NCBI GenBank assembly: GCA_945861625.1
Contig: CAMAVI010000004.1
Span: forward strand, 1 to 64,000
Source of the DNA: Candidatus Sulfopaludibacter sp. SbA3
GTDB lineage: Bacteria; Acidobacteriota; Terriglobia; Bryobacterales; Bryobacteraceae
Reading direction: 5' to 3'
DNA: 64,000 nucleotides
In this document: positions 17,419 through 26,115 of the stretch, one piece after another
Numbering within the stretch: position 1 is the first letter of the stretch
Layout of the letters: every line of letters begins with the position of its first letter
The notes under the pieces: generated by a model
The model's input: only the letters and a program-made list of their open reading frames with translations
Database searches by the model: none
What the model was told of the DNA's origin: nothing
Translations under genes and position numbers: made by a program

Positions 17419-17437
17419 GTGGATTGAATGGCGTTTT

Positions 17438-19174
17438 TTAAGCAATGGCTTTGGCGAACTCGGCGGCGGAGCGCGTGTTCAAAATATCTCGCGGCTCCAG
17501 CCATCCCCGCCGCGCCATGCGCACGCCGTAGCTCATGTTCGCCAAGTGTTTCGGATGATGCGCGTCGGTGGAGATTACGAACTTACAGCCCTTGGCTTTG
17601 GCGGCACGGATGAGAGCCGCTGAAAGGTCGAGCCGTTCCGGGCTCGCGTTAATCTCCAGATAAATATCGCGCCGCGCGGCTTCCGCGGCGACGGCCTCAA
17701 AATCGAACGGGAACGACTCGCGATGGAGCAAGATGCGCCCGGTGGGATGACCGATCGCTTTCAGATGGGGACACTCCATGGCACGCAACAAGCGGTCGGT
17801 CATCTCGGCCGATTCCAGGTTCATGTAACTGTGAACGCTGCCCACCACCCAGTCGAGTTCCGCCAGCGCGTCGTCGGTCAGGTCCATTTTCCCGTCACGC
17901 AGAATGTCGCACTCCAGTCCGGAAAAAACACGCACTCCCAAGCCGCGCTGATCCATCTCCCGAACCTGATGCGCGAAGGCGACGGCGCGCTTTTCATCGA
18001 GGCCGTTGGCCATCGCCAGGGCTTTCGAGTGGTCCGTAATCGCAACGTATTCCAGTCCCCGCTCCCGCGCGGCTTCCGCCATCTCAGCAAGCGATGCGCG
18101 GCCATCGCTGGAGGTGGTGTGCATGTGCAAATCGCCGCGGATGTGCTTTTCCTCAACGAGTTTCGGCAGCTTATGCTCTTCCGCCACTTCAATCTCGCCC
18201 AAGTTCTCGCGCAATTCCGGTGGAATCCAATCCAGGCCAAGTTTGGTGTAGATTTCTTCTTCCGTTGCGCTGGCCACGGGCTTGTCGTTAGTTGAACCAG
18301 CGTTATTCAGACGCGCCAGAGCGTATTCGTTCAGCGTGAAACCCATCTTCTGTGCGCGTGAGCGCAGCGCGATGTTGTGCTCCTTGCTGCCGGTAAAGTA
18401 CAGCAGCGCCGCGCCGTAGCTTTCCGGCCCCAAGGCGCGCAGGTCCACTTGCAAACCCTCCAGTCCGAACTTCACGCTGGCCTTGTTGGGTCCTCTGCCT
18501 AGCACTTCGTGAACGCGCGGATGAGTCACGAACTTCTCGATTGCTGCTTCGGCGCCATTTCCGGTGGCAAGCAGATCCAGATCACCGATGGTTTCTTTGC
18601 CGCGGCGCAGACTTCCCGCCGCCGTGACATTCTCCACCCCAGGAACCGCGCTGAGATATTCGATCAATTCGTCGGCGGCTCTCTGTCCGAACGAAAGTAA
18701 AAAACGCCCCTGCGTCTGCCGGTAGGAAGCGATGGAACGCAGAACTTTCTCTTCGAGCTTCGCGCCCATGCGCGGCAGTTCCTGCAGTTTGTGCTCCTTG
18801 CAGATGCGTTCCAGATCGTCGATCGATTCCACCTTGTAGGTGTCGTAGAGCAGCCGGACACTCTTGGGGCCGAGCCCTTGAATGTTCAGCAACTCCAGGA
18901 GCCCCGCCGGATATTTGCCCAGCATTTCATCGCGTCTCTCGAAACTGCCGCGCTCCTCGATTTCCTCGATGATCGCGGCGATTCCCTTCCCGATACCGGC
19001 AATGTCCGTCAGCTTCTTCTCCGGGTCTTTCAAGATGGCGGCCATCTGTTCGGGGTGGCCTTCGATCACTCCGGCCGCTGTCCGATAACTTCGAATACGA
19101 AAGGAGTCTTCGGCGGAAATCTCCATTAGGTCGGCCGTTTCTGAAAGGAGCTTGGCGATCGCGCGGTTTTCCAT
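17438..19174 (-). CDS. polX: DNA polymerase/3'-5' exonuclease PolX
   Basis: This 578-residue family X polymerase is used in base excision and gap repair. The N-terminal 8-kDa and helix-hairpin-helix region covers 1-150 (IAGIGKGIA, IQGLGPKS). The polymerase palm has catalytic D198 and D200 (GDLDLL) and D244. The C-terminal PHP domain has metal ligands H350 and H352 (DLHMHTTSSDG) and D381/H382 (ITDHSKA), which gives the exonuclease activity of bacterial PolX. Full length and intact motifs indicate function. The ATG start at 19174 is 60 bp from the divergent UvrC-like gene, so two DNA-repair genes share a promoter region. Confidence 0.95.
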   Translation of the reverse strand: MENRAIAKLLSETADLMEISAEDSFRIRSYRTAAGVIEGHPEQMAAILKDPEKKLTDIAGIGKGIAAIIEEIEERGSFERRDEMLGKYPAGLLELLNIQGLGPKSVRLLYDTYKVESIDDLERICKEHKLQELPRMGAKLEEKVLRSIASYRQTQGRFLLSFGQRAADELIEYLSAVPGVENVTAAGSLRRGKETIGDLDLLATGNGAEAAIEKFVTHPRVHEVLGRGPNKASVKFGLEGLQVDLRALGPESYGAALLYFTGSKEHNIALRSRAQKMGFTLNEYALARLNNAGSTNDKPVASATEEEIYTKLGLDWIPPELRENLGEIEVAEEHKLPKLVEEKHIRGDLHMHTTSSDGRASLAEMAEAARERGLEYVAITDHSKALAMANGLDEKRAVAFAHQVREMDQRGLGVRVFSGLECDILRDGKMDLTDDALAELDWVVGSVHSYMNLESAEMTDRLLRAMECPHLKAIGHPTGRILLHRESFPFDFEAVAAEAARRDIYLEINASPERLDLSAALIRAAKAKGCKFVISTDAHHPKHLANMSYGVRMARRGWLEPRDILNTRSAAEFAKAIA

Positions 19175-19222
19175 CTACGCCTGATTGTAGCTTTCGCCGC
19201 GAGTCCGGCGGCAAGCAGTGGA

Positions 19223-19228
19223 TAAGAT
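19223..19228 (+). promoter_or_regulatory. -10-like element of the Cho/UvrC-like gene
   Basis: TAAGAT ends 6 nt before the ATG at 19235, and there is no ribosome-binding site between them. This predicts a leaderless or nearly leaderless transcript. No clear -35 element. Confidence 0.4.
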
Positions 19229-19234
19229 TGAAGA

Positions 19235-20311
19235 ATGCGGGAACCGCTCCTGGCGAACCCTTCCGATCTCGATTCCATGCCGGACCGGCCCGCTGTGTTC
19301 CTGCTGTGGGCAGGGGAAGGAAAACCTTACCTTGCCCGTACGGCTCTTCTGCGCCGCCGCCTGCGCCGTTTGCTCTCGGAAACAGATCGCGCCTCGCGTA
19401 TCCTCAATCTACGCGGCGTTGTCGAGCGCATCGAGTACTGGCTGACGGGATCGCAGATAGAATCCGCGCTTCTGCACCTCCAGCTTGCGCAAAAGCATTT
19501 TCCCGAAGATTGGCAGCGCATCGTGCGGCTGCGCCCGCCCGCGTTCGTCCGCCTCACGCTGGACAATGTGTTTCCGCGCACCATGATCACCACTCGACTT
19601 GGCCGTGGTCTGTTCTTCGGACCGTTCGCCACGCGCGCGGCGGCTGAACACTTCAACAACGAGGTCCTGGACCTGTTCCAGGTCCGCCGCTGCGAAGAGA
19701 ATTTGCAGCCGTCGCCGAATCACGCCGGTTGCATCTATGGTGAGATGAACCGTTGCCTGCGGCCCTGCCAGACCGCCGTCACGATTGACGAATACCGCCA
19801 CGAAGCCGATCGTCTGGAACAATTCCTGCGCACACGCGGCGCTTCCCTGTTGGAGCCCGCCGAACAGGCGCGTGACCGCGCCAGCACGGAGATGCAATTC
19901 GAAGAAGCCGAGCATTTGCACCAACGCTGTGCCCGCATCGCGGAAGTGGCAGGTGCAGCCGGACCGCTCGCGCGGGGCCTGGATCAACTGGCGGGCATCG
20001 CCGTCCTGCCTTCCGCGCATCCGGAGGCCATCCAGTTATGGTTTCTCATCGGAGGATGCTGGCAACCGCCGCAGCTCCTCTGGCTTTCGGAGATCGACGG
20101 CGCCGGAAAATCGATGGATCGCCGCCTGCGCGATATTGTCGCGAGCCTCGAACCGCGGGGATCGCCGAATCCCGAGCACCTCGCTCTGCTCACGCGTTGG
20201 CACGCCTCCACCTGGCGCGACGGGGAATGGCTGGAAATGGAGTGGCCCGCGAAGGTTCCCTATCGCAAGCTGGTGAACGCCATCGCGCGCGTCGCCTATC
20301 ATAAAATTTAG
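19235..20311 (+). CDS. Cho/UvrC-like protein lacking the C-terminal nuclease half
   Basis: The 358-residue protein follows the N-terminal half of UvrC. Residues 18-90 correspond to the GIY-YIG nuclease, but the two signatures are degenerate (AVF and YLA) while an Arg cluster at 36-43 and E76 occupy the expected catalytic Arg and Glu places. GLFFGPF at 125-131 matches the UvrC GxYFGPY motif. Four cysteines C153, C166, C174 and C178 match the spacing of the Fe-S cysteines of UvrC. Residues about 214-236 are a UVR (UvrB-binding) motif. The RNase H-like nuclease and HhH of UvrC (about 610 residues) are missing, as in E. coli Cho. Activity on damaged DNA is inference; the neighbour polX supports a repair role. 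Confidence 0.82.
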   Translation: MREPLLANPSDLDSMPDRPAVFLLWAGEGKPYLARTALLRRRLRRLLSETDRASRILNLRGVVERIEYWLTGSQIESALLHLQLAQKHFPEDWQRIVRLRPPAFVRLTLDNVFPRTMITTRLGRGLFFGPFATRAAAEHFNNEVLDLFQVRRCEENLQPSPNHAGCIYGEMNRCLRPCQTAVTIDEYRHEADRLEQFLRTRGASLLEPAEQARDRASTEMQFEEAEHLHQRCARIAEVAGAAGPLARGLDQLAGIAVLPSAHPEAIQLWFLIGGCWQPPQLLWLSEIDGAGKSMDRRLRDIVASLEPRGSPNPEHLALLTRWHASTWRDGEWLEMEWPAKVPYRKLVNAIARVAYHKI

Positions 20312-20345
20312 GCACGACAAGCTTGGGCGTGGCGCGTATCCTGTC

Positions 20346-21461
20346 ATGAACTGGTGGACCAATCTGCGGGCCCTATGGCCGGGGGCGTTGCGTCAACACG
20401 TCACGCGCACGGGCGTGGCGTATAGTGTCACGGTGGTCGCCGTGGCGGCAACCGCGGTTCTCTCCGGCAACAACCTGCTTTTTTTGATCCTGGCGGCCAT
20501 GCTCTCAATCCTGTTTGTGTCGGGCTTCGTCAGCAAACTGGTTCTGGCGGGACTCGAAGTCGACCTGCTGTTACCGCCGCATATATCGGCCCGCCGCGCG
20601 GTCCGCGCCAATGTCCGCCTCAAGAACCTAAAGCGTTGGATGCCCTCCTTCAGCATCCTTCTGGCGGGAGCCCCGGATAGCGGCTTTCAAGGCGCTCTCT
20701 ACTATCCCGTGGCCGCGGGCGGAGCGACGGTGGAAGAGGCCATAGAGCTTTCGTTTCCGAGGCGAGGCCGCCACGCGGGCCGCGCGTTTTCACTCACCAC
20801 GCGCTTCCCGTTTGGTTTCGCCGAACGCCGGGAAGTGGTGACCATGCACCACGACATTGTGGTTTACCCGTGCCTGGATTCGCGGCCTGCTTTCGCGGCA
20901 TTGTTGAACAGCGTCACCGGCGATCTGGAAGCATGGCGCCGGGGCCAGGGTCACGACTTCTACCGTATCCGGCCATATGAAGCGATGGAGAGCGCCCGGC
21001 ACGTCGACTGGAAAGCGACGGCACACACCAACTCTTTGCAAGTTCGCGAATTTGCCCAAAGCGACGATCGCCTGGTGTTGCTGTATCTGGATATCGATGT
21101 GCCCCGCGGGCAGGACGCATGGTTTGAAACGGCGGTGGAGTGCGCCGCGTTCCTCGCCTATCATCTGACCGAAGGGGGTCACAGAGTTCGCCTCCGCACG
21201 CAAGAGATCGACGTGACAACACCCAGCCAGGGCGACGTGTATACGATCTTGCGTTATCTTGCGTTGGTGAGCCCCCGCCGCGGAGCACGTCCCGGCGAGC
21301 CGGATACGGACAATCAGCTCCAAATCGTTTTCAGCGCGGACCCGGAACGGATGGCGTCGCTGGGCTGGGGCGCCTCCGGCGGTTCGGTCAGCCAGAATAC
21401 GTCGCGGATCATCGGACCCGATGCGTTCGTCCCATCGAGCCCCCTTGAACGGGTAAACTAA
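20346..21461 (+). CDS. DUF58 domain membrane protein
   Basis: This 371-residue protein has two membrane helices near residues 25-60. A beta-rich segment follows, and then the DUF58 signature region (RRGQGHDFYRIRPYEAMESARHVDWKATAHT, about residues 197-227), in which the conserved REY/RPY-x-DWKATA core is seen as IRPYE...VDWKATA. A von Willebrand A-like fold is usual for this part. DUF58 proteins normally accompany MoxR ATPases and TgpA transglutaminases. Here the only candidate partner is the transglutaminase at 13318-15420. Function in envelope assembly or complex maturation is inferred from that association. Confidence 0.85.
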   Translation: MNWWTNLRALWPGALRQHVTRTGVAYSVTVVAVAATAVLSGNNLLFLILAAMLSILFVSGFVSKLVLAGLEVDLLLPPHISARRAVRANVRLKNLKRWMPSFSILLAGAPDSGFQGALYYPVAAGGATVEEAIELSFPRRGRHAGRAFSLTTRFPFGFAERREVVTMHHDIVVYPCLDSRPAFAALLNSVTGDLEAWRRGQGHDFYRIRPYEAMESARHVDWKATAHTNSLQVREFAQSDDRLVLLYLDIDVPRGQDAWFETAVECAAFLAYHLTEGGHRVRLRTQEIDVTTPSQGDVYTILRYLALVSPRRGARPGEPDTDNQLQIVFSADPERMASLGWGASGGSVSQNTSRIIGPDAFVPSSPLERVN

Positions 21462-21483
21462 TTAGATCAGAGGGAAGGTACTT

Positions 21484-24400
21484 GTGAGACGAATACTCGC
21501 ATTTGGTTTCGGAATCATTTACTGCTACGCACTGCTTGGATTGGTTTGGGCTCAGGTCGGAGCGACGATCTCAGGCAAGGTGGAAGATCCCTCCGGCTCA
21601 GCCGTCAGCGGCGCCACCATAACAGTGAAGAGCGTTGAGACGGGTGCCACCCGTACCGCGATCACGGACGAGGCTGGAAACTTCCGTATGGTTTCTCTCC
21701 CGCTGGGACCCCAGGAAGTGCGCGCCGAGAAAACCGGCTTCAAGACAGCGGTCCGCTTGGGAATCAATCTGGTAGTAGCGCAAGAGGCCGTGGTACCGCT
21801 TCGTTTGGAAGTGGGTGAGCTTGCGCAGCAAGTGACCGTCACAGCGGAGGCGCCTTTGGTCAATATCACGACGTCTTCGGTATCCGGCTTGGTTACGGAA
21901 GGCCAGGTCAAGGATCTTCCCTTGAATGGCCGCAGTTTTGACAGTTTGATTGCCTTGAACGCCGGCGCCATTAACTATGGCCTGAAAACGCCGGGGACCA
22001 CCACAAGTTTCGGTAACCGCTTCTCCGTTTCAGGCAGGCGTCCCGACGATGTACTGTTTCTGATGAATGGAATCGAATACACCGGCACCAGCCAATTGGG
22101 CGTAACGCCAGGCGGTGTGAGCGGCCAGTTGCTGGGCATTGATGCCGTTCGCGAATTCAACGTCCTGACCGACAACTATGGCGCGGAATACGGCAAACGA
22201 GCCGGCGCCCAGGTAACCGTGGTCACGCGGTCGGGTACCAATTCCCTGCATGGCACCGCCTTTGAATTCTTGCGCAACAACCATCTGGACGCACGCAACT
22301 TCTTTGACCAGCCTTGCAGACTGGGCCAGGATTGCCAGGCGCCGCCTTTCCACCGCAACCAATTCGGAGGAGCGTTGGGCGGACCGCTCAAGAAAGACAA
22401 ACTGTTCCTGTTTGGCAACTACGAAGGATTCCGCCAGATTCTCAACGTCACCAATCGCGCCGTCGTGCCGGACGCCAATGCGCGCCAGGGACGGCTCCCC
22501 AATGCCTCCGGCGTACCCACGCCGGTGACCAATCTCGATCCGCGCATGCTGCCCTACATGCAGTTGTGGCCGGAGGCCAATGGCCCCACGCTCGGCGGCG
22601 GCGCCGCGCTGCACGACAGCACTCCGCGGCAGAATCTTCACGAAGATTTCGGCACGCTGCGCGGTGACTACATCGTGAATGACAAGGAGACATTATCGGG
22701 CTCGTACACCATTGATGACGGCACCGCACTAAGCCCGCTGACCGATCCCCTCTTCGGAGCCACCACCGTGCTCCGCAATCAGGTGACCAGCCTGCGGCAC
22801 ACGCGGACGTTTTCGCCAACCGTGCTGAACACCTTTACGGCCGGCTTTTCGCGCGCGGCCTACAACCTGGATGCCTTCACCACGGTTAATTTCCCGTCCA
22901 GCCTGTCGTTTGTCCCGGGGCGGTTGCCCGGCGCGTTCATCGTCAGCGGTGGATTATCGACGACCACGGGTGGAGCCTTCACCAATGCGGGGCCCGTGAA
23001 TGACGGCGTCGGAAACCGGCGGAATCTGTTCACCTATACCGATTCCGTACAAGTGGTTCGTGGACGACACTCACTGAACTTGGGAGCCTGGTTCCAGCGC
23101 GTGCAAGACAACCAGAATACCGCGTCACGGCAGTTAGGACAGGCGACATTCACTGATCTCACGGCGTTTCTGCGCGGTACGATTTCGAACTTTCAAGTCG
23201 TTCCCAATCCAACGGCCTTGGGCTGGCGGAGTTGGTTTGGCGCATGGTATGTGGATGACAACATCCGCCTGCGCCAGAACCTCACGGTTCGCGTGGGCCT
23301 GCGCCACGAATTCACCAGCGGCTACAACGAAGTAGCGGGCAGGGCTTCCAACTATATTCCCGGCAACGATGGCGTATTGCTCACGAACCCGCGCGTGGGA
23401 ACGAGTGTCTTCACGGCCAACCACGCCAAGCGGTTGTTTTCTCCCCGCGTCGGCCTTGCCTGGGACGTCTTCGGAACGGGTAACACCGCGGTTCGCGCCA
23501 GCTACGGCACGTATTTCTCGCTGATCGACGCGCTGGCGTTTCAGTTGAACGCAGTTCCGCCGCTCAACGCGCCCGTCACTTTTTCCAACCGCTCGCTATT
23601 TTCGTTTCTACCGGTAGCTTCCGGTGTACAGCCGCCCGCGGCGTGCGGACCCGGCATCCCGGCTTCCACCTGTTCGATTTTCGCGCCGCTCGGGGTGCAG
23701 GCAGATCCGCGAACGCCCGCCGTACAGCAATGGAGCGTTGCCATCGAGCAAAAGCTCTCCTCCAACACGGTGCTGCGCGTCAGCTATCTGGGATCGCACG
23801 GCTACCACGGACCTTTGAGCGTGGACCCGAATACCATCGCACCCCAGATCTGCGCCGCAGCCGCCGGATGCACGGCCGGCGGTAATGGAGCCGTCACCAA
23901 CCTGGTACCCAATGGGGCCGAATACATTCCCGTTGGCGCGCGGCCGAATCCGTTTTTGAATGGCGGTTTCTTTTGGCACTACCAAGGCAACTCCAGCTAC
24001 AATGCCCTCCAGTTCGATTTGACGAGGCGTTTCGCGCGCGGCTTGCAGTTCCGGGGTAATTATACTTGGTCGAAGAATCTCGACATGAATTCCGGACTCA
24101 CCGGCGCGCAGTCCAACAATCAAGCCCAGATGGTCATGAACCCGCGCGATCCGCGGCGCGACTGGGGTCCTTCGGCCCTGAATCCCCGGCATCAGACGAC
24201 GATTTCTTCCATCTATGATCTTCCCTTTGGAAAAGGCAAAACGTTTATGAGCGGCGCATCGGGAATCACGGAACGACTGATCGGCGGCTGGCAACTGAAT
24301 GGGATTGCAACCTTCCTGAGCGGCTTTCCCTTCACTCCTCTGGTTGGCGCCAACCGTTCCGGCAACGGCGATACGCGCAATCCGGACCGGCCGTCTTTGA

Positions 24401-24747
24401 ATCCAGCCTTCACGGGTCCAGTGATCGTCGGGACGCCTGAGCGCTGGTACGATCCCAATGCGTTTGTTCGTCCTCTGGCCGGCACGTGGGGAACCCTGGG
24501 ACGAGGCGTTTACAACGGCCCCGGGATGGCTAATGTCGATGTCTCGCTGTTCAAATCGTTCGCCGTGACGGAGCGCGTGAATTTGCAAATCCGCGCCGAA
24601 GCCTTTAACCTGCTCAACCATACGAACTTCGCCAATCCGAACGGCACGGTCTTCAGCGGCCAGACCATCAGCCCTTCCGCGGGCCTCATTACTCGGACGG
24701 TGAACTTTTCGCGGCAATTGCAGTTTGGCTTGAAGCTGGTGTTTTAA
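21484..24747 (+). CDS. Oar-like TonB-dependent receptor with carboxypeptidase-regulatory domain
   Basis: The protein has 1087 residues and a GTG start preceded by a purine-rich site (AGGGAAGG, about 21471-21478). A signal peptide (1-24) is followed by a carboxypeptidase-regulatory-like beta-sandwich (about 27-105, GATISGKVEDPSGSAVSGA). The plug domain covers about 115-245 (DLPLNGRSFDSLIALNAG), and a long outer-membrane beta-barrel ends in a terminal aromatic residue (QFGLKLVF), as required by the BAM machinery. This Oar-type architecture is heavily expanded in Acidobacteria, where such receptors are thought to import oligosaccharides or other large substrates. The substrate is not predictable here. 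It lies 22 nt after the DUF58 gene. Confidence 0.93.
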   Translation: MRRILAFGFGIIYCYALLGLVWAQVGATISGKVEDPSGSAVSGATITVKSVETGATRTAITDEAGNFRMVSLPLGPQEVRAEKTGFKTAVRLGINLVVAQEAVVPLRLEVGELAQQVTVTAEAPLVNITTSSVSGLVTEGQVKDLPLNGRSFDSLIALNAGAINYGLKTPGTTTSFGNRFSVSGRRPDDVLFLMNGIEYTGTSQLGVTPGGVSGQLLGIDAVREFNVLTDNYGAEYGKRAGAQVTVVTRSGTNSLHGTAFEFLRNNHLDARNFFDQPCRLGQDCQAPPFHRNQFGGALGGPLKKDKLFLFGNYEGFRQILNVTNRAVVPDANARQGRLPNASGVPTPVTNLDPRMLPYMQLWPEANGPTLGGGAALHDSTPRQNLHEDFGTLRGDYIVNDKETLSGSYTIDDGTALSPLTDPLFGATTVLRNQVTSLRHTRTFSPTVLNTFTAGFSRAAYNLDAFTTVNFPSSLSFVPGRLPGAFIVSGGLSTTTGGAFTNAGPVNDGVGNRRNLFTYTDSVQVVRGRHSLNLGAWFQRVQDNQNTASRQLGQATFTDLTAFLRGTISNFQVVPNPTALGWRSWFGAWYVDDNIRLRQNLTVRVGLRHEFTSGYNEVAGRASNYIPGNDGVLLTNPRVGTSVFTANHAKRLFSPRVGLAWDVFGTGNTAVRASYGTYFSLIDALAFQLNAVPPLNAPVTFSNRSLFSFLPVASGVQPPAACGPGIPASTCSIFAPLGVQADPRTPAVQQWSVAIEQKLSSNTVLRVSYLGSHGYHGPLSVDPNTIAPQICAAAAGCTAGGNGAVTNLVPNGAEYIPVGARPNPFLNGGFFWHYQGNSSYNALQFDLTRRFARGLQFRGNYTWSKNLDMNSGLTGAQSNNQAQMVMNPRDPRRDWGPSALNPRHQTTISSIYDLPFGKGKTFMSGASGITERLIGGWQLNGIATFLSGFPFTPLVGANRSGNGDTRNPDRPSLNPAFTGPVIVGTPERWYDPNAFVRPLAGTWGTLGRGVYNGPGMANVDVSLFKSFAVTERVNLQIRAEAFNLLNHTNFANPNGTVFSGQTISPSAGLITRTVNFSRQLQFGLKLVF

Positions 24748-24766
24748 CCGGGGTTATTGGGCAGAG

Positions 24767-25780
24767 TTACCGGGCGGGAAAATCGCGCTGCAGTCTTTCA
24801 AGCACGGCAAGAGCGCGCCCCGAATCGATCGATTCCACGGCGCCGGCCACCGCTGATCGTAGATCGTCGGCGCGGCCCGCCGCGAATAAACCAGCCGCCG
24901 CGTTGATGAGCACGACGTCACGCCGGGGACCCTTGACGCCCCGCACGATGTCGAGCGTAATGCGGGCGTTCTCCGCGGCATCGCCTCCCGCAAGCGCTTC
25001 CCGAGGAGCCGGTGTCATACCGAAATCCTCGGGCGTCCATCCGCACTTTTCCACCCGTCCCGGCCAGACTTCGAAAACGTGCGTCGGGCCGGTGATGCTC
25101 ACTTCATCCAGGCCGTCCTGCCCGTGCACCACGAACGAATGGCCCGTGCCGAGTTGACTGAGGGCATCGGCCATGACTTCCGCGAATTCCACGGACGGCG
25201 CACCGATGACCTGCGTCCGCGCTTTCGCCGGATTGGTTAGAGGGCCGAGTAAGTTGAACACCGTCCGCATCTTCAATTCGCGGCGGACTCCCTGCACGTT
25301 CTTCATGGCCGGGTGTAGAGTCGGAGCGAACAGAAAGCCCAGTCCGATCTCCCGCACCGCTTGCGCGGCTTCCGTGGGAGTCATGGCGATCCGAACTCCA
25401 AGCGCTTCCAGAACGTCCGCGCTGCCGGAGCGGCTGGAAATGGCACGGTTCCCGTGCTTGGCGACAGGAACTCCAGCTCCGGCCAACACGAGAGAGGCGA
25501 CTGTCGATATGTTGAAGGTTCCCGCGGCGTCGCCACCCGTGCCGACAATCTCGGCGACGTTGGGTCCCGCATCCACCACCACCATGTGTCCACGCATGGC
25601 CCGCGCGAAGCCGGCCAACTCCGGCGCCGTTTCGCCCTTCATGCGCAGAGCCACCAGGAACGCGGCCATGAGTGCATCGGGAACGCCACCTTCGAGCAGC
25701 AACGTCATCGCATCGTGCGCCTGCTGTGCGGACAGACTCTCGCGCGCCGACACTTGGTGCAGGTAAGGAACCAGGGACAT
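24767..25780 (-). CDS. trpD: Anthranilate phosphoribosyltransferase
   Basis: TrpD transfers the phosphoribosyl group of PRPP to anthranilate, the second committed step of tryptophan synthesis. The protein is 337 residues from ATG 25780 (MSLVPYLHQ); an in-frame start 21 nt upstream is less likely. Motifs are GTGGDAAGTFNIST (about 80-93) binding PRPP, KHGNRAISSRSGSADVLEALG (about 107-127) and the conserved MKNVQGVRRELKMRTVFNLLGPLTNPA. No other trp gene is near, so the pathway is dispersed. Confidence 0.95.
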   Translation of the reverse strand: MSLVPYLHQVSARESLSAQQAHDAMTLLLEGGVPDALMAAFLVALRMKGETAPELAGFARAMRGHMVVVDAGPNVAEIVGTGGDAAGTFNISTVASLVLAGAGVPVAKHGNRAISSRSGSADVLEALGVRIAMTPTEAAQAVREIGLGFLFAPTLHPAMKNVQGVRRELKMRTVFNLLGPLTNPAKARTQVIGAPSVEFAEVMADALSQLGTGHSFVVHGQDGLDEVSITGPTHVFEVWPGRVEKCGWTPEDFGMTPAPREALAGGDAAENARITLDIVRGVKGPRRDVVLINAAAGLFAAGRADDLRSAVAGAVESIDSGRALAVLERLQRDFPAR

Positions 25781-25828
25781 GGATCTTTCATGATCGCGCA
25801 TTTCCCCCGCGGCGAATTGCGCGCGCCA

Positions 25829-26052
25829 CTAGCTCCGGGCCTTTTTCACGGCAAACGCCATCCCACTCCAGACGGCATCCACGGAACATATTTTGTAGTC
25901 CACCAGGCCCAGCGCCAGCGCCGCTTCGCGGATGAGATTTCCATTCACGCCATCCCGTCCGATCCAGCCTTGCGAAGCCTCGATTTAAGCGGCCCGGCTT
26001 CCTCTGGTTTCCAATGGAATAGCCAGACCTTGGAGAATGTCCGCCGTGCCAT
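25829..26052 (-). pseudogene. Relict of a DUF3052-like gene with internal deletion and frameshift
   Basis: On the minus strand an ATG at 26052 opens a frame reading MARRTFSKVWLFHWKPEEAG (first 20 residues) up to about 25967, then it is out of frame. From about 25980 a second frame reads RDGVNGNLIREAALALGLVD and ends SVDAVWSGMAFAVKK at a TAG (25829-25831). The second part matches, from memory, the C-terminal end of DUF3052-type proteins (REAALAAGLVD-K-C-VDE-WSG). The first part resembles the N-terminus of longer acidobacterial proteins of that group. Roughly a hundred or more central codons appear to be missing, so this is a decayed gene. It is divergent from sucC. Confidence 0.55.
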
Positions 26053-26063
26053 CTCACTCTATT

Positions 26064-26094
26064 TTGACGCCAGGCAACCCGGGTGCGCTATATT
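26064..26094 (+). promoter_or_regulatory. Promoter of sucC-sucD
   Basis: TTGACG (26064-26069) and TATATT (26089-26094) are each five-of-six matches to the -35 and -10 consensus, with a 19-bp spacer. The -10 lies 21 bp before the sucC ATG, leaving a short leader with a TCTCCTCCC tract. It lies between sucC and the relict gene. Confidence 0.55.
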
Positions 26095-26115
26095 GAAATT
26101 TCTCCTCCCATCATC

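Noticed and set aside
23608-24717. 369-codon minus-strand open frame inside the TonB-dependent receptor
   Set aside because: It is a shadow of a GC-rich gene; the receptor in the plus frame has continuous family motifs over the same region.
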